Assembly (NCBI GenBank): GCA_942486035.1
Contig: CALNXK010000038.1
Coordinates: forward strand, 565,001 to 629,000
Length of the DNA: 64,000 bases
From: Porites lobata
Taxonomy: Eukaryota; Cnidaria; Anthozoa; Scleractinia; Poritidae
Reading direction: 5' to 3'
Part shown: piece after piece, positions 11,206-21,600 of the stretch
Layout: each line of letters starts with the position of its first letter
Numbering within the stretch: position 1 is the first letter of the stretch
Translations under genes and position numbers: made by a program
Notes under the pieces: generated by a model
What the model was told of the DNA's origin: nothing
Seen by the model: only the letters and a program-made list of their open reading frames with translations
Databases searched by the model: none

Positions 11206-12271
11206 CTAATACGTTTTATAGAACTGTCCATAGAGCAGAGAAAAAAATTAACAAAGGACGCACAGACAAATTCACTACTAAAGCACTTTCTTCTAAAGGA
11301 CAAATATAAGTAACCAATTTTCGAATTGCTTTTTCAGTACAACTACGGCAAGAAGAAAGAGTACTTAGGAATATAATTATTTGAAATATTGCAGTAGGTA
11401 TTGTTTTCTTAAACTGGGAAGGACAAATTTTAAACGCCTTTCGAATGACGGGGAAGAACTTTCCGGAAGTTTTAAAAAACAGTTCAGTAGAGATTGGCTG
11501 CTTGACTGTTTTCTAATATTCCTTCCTGTACACAGGTTGGAAACGTTCTTTTGTTAGGGCGGCATCATGATGATGTACTTGATCTGCATACTGATACTGG
11601 TTCACGTTAGCTACGCGTTCCGTCATTGTTGTACATTGACCTTTTGGAGTGAAATCCAAATTAAGGAAGAAATAAATAATTAATTAAGTATAAAATGTCA
11701 AATCATTTGCTGGTTTGATAGATGAAAAATTGACCTGGAAAAAGCAAGTTGACAAAACTGATTTCTGAAAGGATATCTTGCTCTAGCATAGGTGTGTAGA
11801 AGGGAGTTAAGCCATTCCATTTCACTGACTGGCTGTGAAAACTTGATTTACGGTTCCTTTGCCAAACCACATTTTGATTGACAAGGTTTGTTCAGTCTCT
11901 GGATAGTCACGTCACGTGACCGGTTTCAATCTTTGACGCCAGCGAATCAAAATCCAACAGTGGCAACAAAAAACAAACATGTCGAAAATACCGCGTTATT
12001 GACTGAGTTTATAGATGACAAGTGGACCTAGAAAAATTCCCAAAGGAATCCTCTGGCTTAGGTGCCCCAGTAGGGCCACGTCTGTATCACTAATGTCACT
12101 AGGTGTAATTAAGGTATTTTTTTACTTTCCCATCGTAGGGAAGCAGAAAAAGGGCAAATACATACCTTAACACGGAATTGTCCGGCAACACCGTTGCAGT
12201 CAATACCTGTTACTTTTGTCAGTTGAAAAGTCAACAACAACAATATTTGTTTCCCGCAAGTAGCAACGAAA
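11206..12271. other. Intergenic, nothing recognised
   Basis: No frame with recognisable similarity, no strong inverted repeat and no RNA gene signature were seen in this roughly 1-kb stretch. Confidence 0.45.
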
Positions 12272-12700
12272 ATCGAGGCAACAACAATAACAATAAGCTT
12301 TATTTGCATGACTATAACAAAGTAGAACGGTATTGCAAAAGCTACTTGACTTTAATTATTGACTCCTTTTTAAATTTATAAAATAACTTTAAATATAATA
12401 ATCATTACTTATTTTCAACCATCAGTAGGATTAATCATTTCGTAGACAAGTTTGTATCTCAATTCAAAGCAAGATGATATAAATGAAATTAATTGGAAGT
12501 TAATAAAATAGTCAATAGAATTCGTTAGATGTGATACTAAAGTCTCATGTGATTGTAGTCGTAGAAACGGCATTTTAGGCTCTAGTTTAGAGAAGAATCT
12601 CTCTCACGTTCTCTCATCGAAGAAAAACTTGGACAATCTAATAAAAAGTGAGTTTCTTCTTCAATTCTGAGACTGCATAACCTTTCATCACGTGGTATAT
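12272..12700 (-). mobile_element. 5'-truncated LINE, 3' end
   Basis: Minus-strand translation of 12580-12700 gives LCSLRIEEETHFLLDCPSF, the Cys/His-containing motif (HFLxxCP) found near the C-terminus of many LINE reverse-transcriptase proteins, followed by a stop. A non-coding stretch then ends in AATAAAGCTTATTGTTATTG, a hexamer with a simple-repeat tail as at 7182 and 49975. Only the 3' terminus is preserved. Confidence 0.7.
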
Positions 12701-12763
12701 TTAACAATTATTCCTCGAGCCCAAGAGACCGAATGGGCTATTGACTCAGAGGCCATGAGGGCA

Positions 12764-12795
<32 letters not shown>

Positions 12796-12960
12796 GTTGG
12801 TAAAAAATATCGAGAATAAAAAAAAATTAGCTAGTTAAAGCTAGACTTTAATCCTTTTTCACCGCCAAAAAGCGCGCGCTTTTCGCTGCTAGTAGGCTAT
12901 AACATATAGACTAGAGCCTAGTAGTAGCTCAACCAATCAGAACGTAGCATTGGTATTAGA
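12695..12960. repeat. Dispersed repeat with AACAATTATTCCTC inverted ends
   Basis: AACAATTATTCCTCGAGCCC (from 12702) is inverted at 12759-12778 as GGGCAAGAGGAATAATTGTT. The following sequence, through CTAGTTAAAGCTAG, a GCGCGCGC box and AACCAATCAGAACG, resembles a repeat I associate with coral genomes. Borders are approximate and the class is unknown. Confidence 0.5.
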
Positions 12961-13374
12961 CCAAGTTGGATTTTACTAATGTCTCAATTCTAAGTTTGTG
13001 ACTGCTTATTCTCACTTTCACTAATGTTTTCGAGGCAGCTCGAGGGAGACCATTACTGCTATACATACATACTTTGTTGTCTCCTAGCCCAAAGAGACTT
13101 TTCAGAAATACTGCAAACTGCCGCTTATAACAGAGCCCTGCCGGAACTAATTCAACTTCGCGTTTTAGGGCGTTGAAAGTAAGGGCCGGGATGTTCGATG
13201 TGGCTTTAGAAAGGGCACTTGGAAACAAACTATATCATACAAGTTTTCTCTTGACAATCTATCTGGTTTCTTGAAAGGACCTTTAGGCACCCCTTCTGAA
13301 AAGATGTGTAGATATCAGACTAACAGGAGTAAACTATAAAGAACACATTGCACAGCTGACTACAGCTCAGATTA
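12961..13374. other. Intergenic with an unassigned minus-strand open frame
   Basis: On the minus strand 13228-12956 there is an open frame of about 90 codons without an ATG start. Its translation includes KREVELVPAGLCYKRQFAVF. I do not recognise the protein. It may be a remnant of a mobile element, since LINE fragments lie on both sides. Confidence 0.3.
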
Positions 13375-13860
13375 CAATCGACTGGCCTCTCCAAAGCCCG
13401 CTTTGACATTATCAACCATAATCTCACTCCTTGCAAAGCCGCTGGTAGCGTACGGTGTCTCTGAAACATAATAGAAATTGTACAATCTCATTTAAAGGGA
13501 CGAAAGCAGTATGTCAAGATTGATGGTAACTAGTCAGACTGGAACTTTTAAGCTGTCAATTATCGCTAATTCTCAATTTGTCATCGTCAACAGAGCAACT
13601 TTGCCAGCGCCGTAACTAGTAATCAACTAGACAATGTCAACCATATTCAGCTTCTCGAAGTAACTATCGACGATCGACTCCCTTACTTTTCAAAAGCATA
13701 ACAAAGAATTAAGAAAAAATACATCTGAAAGTGAGCGTAAAAGTTTCAATCATACGTTGCATTCGTAAATTCATTACCCCTGGTAATTATGATCAAACTG
13801 TATAAAGCTTTTATCATGGTTTATGCGTCTCCTCTCTTCATGGCCGGATTAAGTAAAGGC
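13375..13860 (+). mobile_element. Degenerate LINE reverse-transcriptase fragment
   Basis: Conceptual translation with stops and frameshifts shows reverse-transcriptase signatures in the expected order. FDIINHNL corresponds to the AFDxxNHxxL motif, then LKGRKQYVKIDG, then LLEVTIDDRL, then MIKLYKAFIM, corresponding to the (I/L)KLYKAFIxPxF block. Motifs B and C are not recognisable, so internal deletions are likely. The fragment is old and non-functional. Confidence 0.7.
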
Positions 13861-16800
13861 GCTTATAGGCAAAACTAGACTTTAACAAATGCATTCCCTC
13901 TTAGCGACTTTTCTTAATCTTTCTCAATCGACTCCCTCAGTTCCGGATCGATCCGGGACTGCTAAAGACAGCGCATATCAAAAACCGTGACTGAAAATCG
14001 ATTCCGGCATTGAGTGGGCACTTTTCCTTGCGTGCCAAAGCATCTGAAGCATTGCTTCCTAGGTCAAGAACATCTTTTGCTTATCAAGCCGCCAACAATG
14101 TCATTGTCACCCGCATTTGACTGTAGCTGTATTTTCTGTGAATGGTTTTTGAGTGTTTCATTTCTATTTTAAGTATTTTATTTTTACCTTGTTCTGTAAA
14201 TATATTTTTCATCTATTTTCTCATTTTTTTGGACGTTTGCATTAACGGACGGGCCTTCGCTCTTTTTTTGTACATTTGCATTAACAAACGAACCCTCGCT
14301 CATTATAAGCGATATAAGCCCCGCGACATCTTAGCTGTTTCGGCATCAGTGCAGAACTCAAAAAATGGTGAAAGAGCTCACGTCTATGCGAAGACAAAAA
14401 TAGTCGACTTCCTGACTAAAAATAATAGCAAGAGTACGTAATAACACTCTCCTCGCTCGGTATAAATTATTCATATCACACTCAGCCTCCTAAAATCATT
14501 TCTTAGTAATTTTACAATCACACATTACAATTATTACAATAGATCTAAATTGCATTAAACATTGTCAAATAATGCTGTGTCAATTCATACTTACAATGTG
14601 ATAGCACTGTCATCCTTTTAGAAGATTGGTTGAACTGAATAGAGCATATCAAATGGTAGAGAGCACGAAAACAAGGTGTCCGCTTCACTGCCGATACACT
14701 CCGCCAAAAGAAACGTGGACTCGTCGCCCCGCTCGTCACCTTTCCGCCTAAAACGAAACGGCCGCAGCTATAAAAAGCATCGCTCGATGGTTTAAGCAGT
14801 TGCCCAGGAAAAAAAGCTATGAAATATTTCTTTATAGCAATCTTTTTTCACCTGTGAAAGTGGTCTGTTCGCTAAACTAATTAAATCTGTGGTTTTAGTA
14901 TTTTTTTAGTTCGAAATAAAAATCTCTGCACTGATAAAGAGACGTGGGAGTGGAAACAAGTGAGTCTGATGACGTAGAGTTGACCCCCGAAGAGTTTCAG
15001 CGGCGTTTCCTATACTTCTATTTATGGTAACAGTCATTGCGAAAGAGGCATGCCTACGTCAGAGTATTCTGCAAACAAGCTCAACGGAGCTCTCTGGCGG
15101 CAGGAAGAGCTTGAAGTTTCAGATGTACAGTCAAACACGGAAACAAAAATGTTAGCAAAGCTTGTTCCATTTCTGATAGTTAACAACAATTCTGCATTTA
15201 TAGAAGTAAAGTCACACTCGTTATCATTAAGAGGTCGCCGCCCGGAAATCATTATTTTACTTTAATTACTGAGAACTATATTGGACGCTTGTGGTCACGT
15301 TTTCACGTTTTCACGTTTTGGGGTGTGCTAACGAGTTATTTTCATCGTGTACACCTCTACTAAAAGGTCGCTCTAAGATGTACCATACCACCACACCAGA
15401 TACTCTGTCTGAGGCCTTCGATGGTCTTTCATTTCATTTGTTTTAGCAGACTAAACGATAAAAATCAAGGTCATTTTGTTAAGTGCTGCCGCGATACTTC
15501 TCAAGTGACACCATCTTTTTCCTTTAAGCTACTTTTTAGGTTGGTCAAGACTGCAATAAACGGCCAACCTGTATGCTTAAGCGGTCAGAAACTAACCTGA
15601 GATCAGGCTCCATTTTCTTTGCTTCATAAATAAAATTCTGGCGGGAAAGGCGAAACGAAAAGAGACCACATAAGAGAGACCTGTATGGAAGGTGCTAAAA
15701 TTGGGGCTGATCGACCCAAGTTAGTTCGAAACGTGAAAAGGCTCGAAGAACAAAATATATCTCAAGACTTTCAGTTTTTTTTTTTTACAGTTTTAACGGT
15801 TTCTAGATTTTTAGTGCGTTGAGCGTGTAAAAAGACGTGATGTCTTCCTCTAGTTCGAGTTATTCTAACACATTACTGGCCTCGGTGCTCAGAATTGTTC
15901 AGAAACGTGCCACATATCATGAATATGTTATACAGTATATCTATATTGTACGACAGATACGCCAAGGCTCAAATTATTGTGTTTAATTCATCAGTGAACT
16001 TTAAAGCTATGCACGATTGCTCTTTTGCCGATTCCAAAAAGAGAACTGTATTTTTCCCCTGATTGATTACTATTGCTGTTTACAATTGTTAGATTTGAAA
16101 TCATTTCCTTTGAAAGAAAAGTGAAAAAAGAAAAAGAAAACAAACAACAAACAACCTCTCATGAAGTGCAATCAGGGGGAATAATAAGGTGCGTAGTCAG
16201 TAATCAAAGTCAGATATTGCAATTCATTCTGACTTGTAAATTAGAATGACAATTAAAAGAGATAATGACGTTGTGATTGTCTCATTCGATGCCACACGCA
16301 ACATGCATGTTTAGCCAGCAAAGTACTGTCTTCAATATAGCGTAGCAACATTGGAGTGCTGAGATCAGATGAAACAAGTTTTAATTAAAGCGGGCAGACT
16401 AAGAAGAAGAAGAAGCCAATCATCTTGACCGATTTCTGGAACTCTACTGCCGGGAAAGTTAAGGTACTACCTCAGCACTTGTGTCTTACACTGTTTGTCG
16501 ATTGTTTTTCTAACAGAGTGGAATCGTCTAAACTTAATGTTTAGACGAATCATGCATATACTTCACTTTGATTCCATGTTAATTCAGTGAAAGTGTCTTT
16601 TTCACTGAACTGTTACTATAACACCCGGTTTGAATTCGTGTAATCAACTGAAAATGGCAGAAATGATGAAGGCGATAACGGTAAAAAGCAATGAGTATAT
16701 TTCAGTAGTGGTAATTAGGAATTGTTCTCGAACCCCCCGATTATTCTGGGATTAAAGCTTACGACGAAGAAGTCATTTCGGACAAAGAAAACTGAAATGG

Positions 16801-17025
16801 TCTTTTATTCCGAAAAACAGTAAAAAGAGCGAGGATTTTAAACTTCTAGAACCTTTTTATTTTTACATTTTACATTTCCTATACGTACGTCGAATGTGGT
16901 AAAGACGTGATGTCTTATTTTGCAAGTTGTTAAAGTACTAAAGAGCAACACACAAGTGCACATAACTATGACAGCCTGTTCTCACCAGAGGACACGAATA
17001 ATATTAAGAATTTTGTCCTTAGGAA
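13861..17025. other. Intergenic, with small hairpins and a repeated 15-mer
   Basis: No gene is recognised. Short open frames on both strands at 15034-15265 have no recognisable similarity. The 15-mer AAGACGTGATGTCTT, itself partly palindromic, occurs at 15832-15846 and 16902-16916. Two short stem-loops lie at 16521-16551 (CGTCTAAAC arms) and 16583-16609 (TTCAGTGAAA arms). A near-duplicated pair containing GACG/CATTAACRRACG lies at 14230-14300. Confidence 0.45.
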
Positions 17026-17360
17026 CAGGGGCACCCAACGAGAATATAGTTCAAAACCACTTAAAGATCAGTATTTTAGTATTAAAACGGTAGATATAGG
17101 CATATTTTGATCCCCTACAAATTTTTCATCTGTTCGGAATTCCTAGCTGAAAGTCTAGTGATCCGAAAATTATAGGGATCAAAACTTACCTTTTCGAAAA
17201 TTTCAGCCAATTAAAAGGCTCCCGCAAATTCTAGGTGATCTTTTAGGGTAAAAATCCGATAAAAATGGGCAATTATACTATTTTTTAGATGTTCCAAAAT
17301 CCAAGGAGAGGCAGGCAAAAAAGAAATTTAACAAGTGTTCCGAAAATTTGGGTGCCCCTG
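17026..17360 (-). mobile_element. hAT-like MITE, copy 1 (inverted)
   Basis: The ends read CAGGGGCACCCAACG at the left and GGGTGCCCCTG at the right. They are flanked by TTAGGAA (17019-17025) and TTGGGAA (17361-17367), a 7-bp near-duplication. The interior matches the reverse complement of the copies at 35119 and 63636 along its length, with shared boxes such as GGCATATTTTGATCCC and AGGAGAGGCAGGC. There is no coding capacity. Confidence 0.8.
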
Positions 17361-18654
17361 TTGGGAAGCTAAACAGAGACACCTAATTGATGACGTAGAA
17401 AAGAGCACAATACGCTTGATCCTCGGTGAATACGACTTCCGACAGCCAGGCGAGACCGGCTATTCTACCTCCAAATTGTGACCAAGTGACGACCGTTTTT
17501 ATGTTGACTTTCTAAATATAGTTCACAAAACGTGATTCAGGTCTTATCAGCTTACACCCTCGTTTATAACGTCACATACCAGGTCAACAGTGGAAGTCGA
17601 AACTTTCTTACTTATTCCATTTAATTTGTTTCCTTTGATTCAACGAAATGAATAGGGCCTATTGTAGGTTTAGAGACTATTTGCGTATTAAACCTTTCTT
17701 CTTATACAAACTGATAAGCAGGAATGGGGTCGTAAGTTCACTGAAGTTCCCAAAACAAATGAAACGTTTGTCGTTTAAATTGTTTCCACTTGTTTTCAGT
17801 GTCAGATAATTGCAGACCTAACACGTCATGGGTCAATAGAATGCAATTAAATTTAGGCCTGATAAATAACGGCGCCTTCTGAGAAGCAAATCAATCTTTC
17901 CACACTCCAAGGTTTATTAGTGTATTGCTCCTCATATAAAACCAGGAGCCCATTTTGCCTTGAAATTGAACCAATCACGGTGTGATTCATTTGACTGATT
18001 TGATTGTGCTTTTCATTCCACATGAGTTGTTGTTTTTTTTAATGTGAGTTGTCAGGATGTGATATTGTTCGCTTTTGCGAGTTATTCGGTGTAGAAAGAT
18101 TACGTAAGGTCCGTAAGAGTAAAATCGTTCTCCCATACCTGTCATCTCACCACTTGCGGTGATTACAACATAATAGGTAGGTCTGATTGCCCGAATTTAA
18201 ACATAATTGCTATCTGATCTATTTCTGGCCCTGGAATGCACATCTAGTGGATATTGATTGTAACCGCTGTATGCTATTGGCTATGGCCACAGATAATAAT
18301 AATTTTTGTTTTGTTATGAGGCATTTTCTTGTATGCTCTAGAGCATTCATGAGTCATTTTTAACCACTCTTGACACTTTGCCAAAGCAAATTTTGAGATA
18401 AATCTTCCTGGTCAGAGTCTACCCTTCAAAGAGGGTTTCCAGCTTCCGTCATCTTTTTGACAACGAGACAGACAACGAGCATTAGGCGTGACGGTCAACA
18501 TATAGCCACACACGTGACCAGTAATGTTTTTTCAGTATCATATTTTTAAATTATTTTTTAACAGATCGGACAGTTCCTGACGGTTTACAGCAGCTAGTCT
18601 CACACAGAACACAGACGACATAAGGAGCAGTCACTGATCGAAGATCTGTGGATA
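17361..18654. promoter_or_regulatory. Region upstream of the NOX gene
   Basis: No coding sequence is recognised between the MITE and the NOX start. A polypyrimidine/AG acceptor-like site (TTTTTAACAG, ending about 18563) could join an upstream untranslated exon. An in-frame TAG at 18595-18597 lies 57 bases before the NOX ATG, which shows the coding sequence does not extend upstream in this exon. No convincing TATA box was identified. Confidence 0.4.
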
Positions 18655-21600
18655 ATGACAAAATTTGCGCTAAATGAACTTGGAAGATACATCGTTGCAG
18701 TAAGTATGGGGCACTCTGATTCAACACTATTCAGCGTGCGTACCAGCCGTACCTCGGTTGCCAACTAGATTAGCAATTTCCTGACTCAAAGGACAATTTA
18801 CAATTCATTTTGGCTATTAAACTCAATTTTAAAATCCTTAATTTTATTTTTGTAGGTAGCTATCTTATTGCACGGAGTAATGATTTAAAATCTCTTTGTC
18901 ACACAATGACATATGAAGGCATAGTCTGATACGGCAGGAGGCAATAGGTCGAACGCCCTGCTTGTTTTTCTCGTCTTTTATTTCATGCAGAGTTTGACCT
19001 CGTATTTTACCGCTCTGTTTGATGATTAAACCGGAGAGCAAACATTGAAAATGTGCTGAACTATTGCGTAAAACCCTAGAGCGATCAATATCATTATAGA
19101 CTTTCTTTCCTCTAGTAGTTTAGGATTTAAATTACAACAAACGTAAGTCCGCTTTCAATGTGGCCTTCATTTAAAACTACTCTCTTAGCTTCAGACATGT
19201 TAAGACACCACAGTGTGAACCACAAAAGCATTCCTTTCACAGACGCAGCTTGGCAGGGAATGAAGGAACTGTTATGCGTTTTTTAAATACGCTTTTCGCT
19301 TTTATTCACTGCCCATATATATGAAGAAACTACAAAGGACTTGTTATACTATTGTTACTTGTCTGCGACTATATTCAGATCTATTCAGGGGACATCATGA
19401 GGACCACGGCACAGATGTCCCTGAATGGAGGTTGGCTGGGGTTTGTTAATAATTCACCTACAAATAATATATGTAAATTTTTTATTCAGCCTTGGAATCT
19501 GCTGCAGTTGTTATTTCAAGCAGCTACATAATGTATTAAAATCAGATACGTATCTCTGCGATATTTTGTATTGTATTCCCACAAGTGCAGTAAATCAATT
19601 GACCACTCCAGAAATGCCATAACATACCATAATGCTCTTTGTTTGTCACTCCAAAATTTTGCATAAGCATTTGGCCCCAAGAGAAACTGAAAACAATGTT
19701 TATGCAGAATTTGGGGTGACAAACAAAGAGCATTATGGTATGTTATGGTATTTTTTGGAGTGGTCCATTGAAGTGAGATAGTTTACCGTTATGTTGTGAA
19801 AGCTGTCGTCATTGTGACGAGTGCACACTTGAGCGTAACAATGCTTCCTGTAGTCAGACAGTTTTTGAGCTGAGGAGACTCCTCAGAATTCTGGACCTAG
19901 AAATAGTGTCCCTTTCCCCGCCTGAATACAGGTGTCCTTTCAATTGAGGTAACAGATACAATGATTATGTGAACATTTTTTTTTTGCGCACTAAATTTTG
20001 TGTCCCGTGAATGTAACTGTCCCCTGAGACAGAGGTGTCCCAAAGAGGAGATTCCAGTGTATCTCAACTTAACCTGCCATGGGTGTTTGTTTTTTAAGAG
20101 CAGGAAAAACGCTTTCCTACTTTCTAAATACAATTTGATGATAAATGATGGGTTACGCTGGGGTTACGCTATTTGATAAAATATCTAAAGGTAGTACGCA
20201 CGTTCTCGGATTGGTTAAAAACCTATGGTTTATTGTGGCGATAAACTCATAGAAACCTGAAACACGACTCCCTTTTACTCAAAGTTATATTATTCATGCA
20301 ATGAACCACATGGGTCTACCGGCGTGATAACCCACGCGGGATGTTGGGAGAACACGAGAAATGCTTGTAAATCCGAGCCGAAGGCGGGTGATTAGGTTTC
20401 TCACTGAGAATCACGTACCTATTTAGTCTCAGTGTTCTTATGACAGCGTATTTTTGCATTTGATTTTGTAGCTGGCATGGATGACAATCAACACATACTT
20501 ATTTGTAAGCGCTTTCATAGAACTTGATACCTCGAAAAGAAACTTTTACCTTCGAGTTATTGTCAAGGTAAGTGCTTTTTGTATTCACAATCTAATAGAG
20601 ATGTAGTGTTCACTTATGCAAAGATCTAGATTCGAATTAGATCTGGGAACCCCATGGTTTGTTTTTGGAACAACAAGATCTGGATGTCTTTCTTAAGACT
20701 TCCGCCTCTGATCTTAACATTCCAGAGTAGCACTTGCCTTTCTTTTGTATTGTTTCCCAAATTCTGTTATTCAAACGGAAGAATCGACAACTACCAATAC
20801 ACTTTGTAGCGAGCACCGATTGAAATGTAGTGGTTTTCCCTTTACTTTATTCTAACAGGATGGTTTGGCTTGGGCTCGTGCGTCTGCCGCTGTGCTAAAT
20901 TTCAACTGCATGCTGATTCTTTTGACCATGTGTAGAAATCTTCTCTCATCTATTAGAGGCCTGGGGGTGAGTGATACTGAGCAGTGATATCAGTGATGAC
21001 ATAAACTTTGTTTGATCGTAAATGATATGAAAACTCTGCGACATGACAAAACAATTTTTTTTTTCATGCAGGACTTCATTGTTACCGAATCTATACGGAT
21101 TCAAAAAGCCAGTAATCATCCTCTATTGTGATCTCCATGAATTCAGATACCTTTCTCGGAAGCATGTTTCTTAGCGATAGTTGAACCAATATACAGTCGG
21201 CTTTAGCTCAGGAGATTATAGTCCATCGTGGACTACCCTTAGTAATACTTCGCTCTCCATAGCTCTATTTTGTTAAAAACGAAGGAAGAATCGCCTGATC
21301 GCCAAAATTTGGCTCCAGTATGATTTAGATTTTATTGTTGAGAATTTGTCCAGCTGGAGGTTGCAGATTCAAGGTTAAAGGAAACTGAAAGTTGTTCAGC
21401 CGTCAATGAAACATTTACGTTTCAATAATAAGTAGATGGCAGAGTCAGTGAAATTGCTAGAAGAGCAATCAGTATCAAAGTATGTATATTTAACTAAAAA
21501 AAGTTTTTTTCTGTTTGTTACGTTGAGTGTAGTGTGGGCACAGTGTTTTGCGACTACTGGACAAGCACGTCACTTTCCACAAGTATATTGCATATATGAT

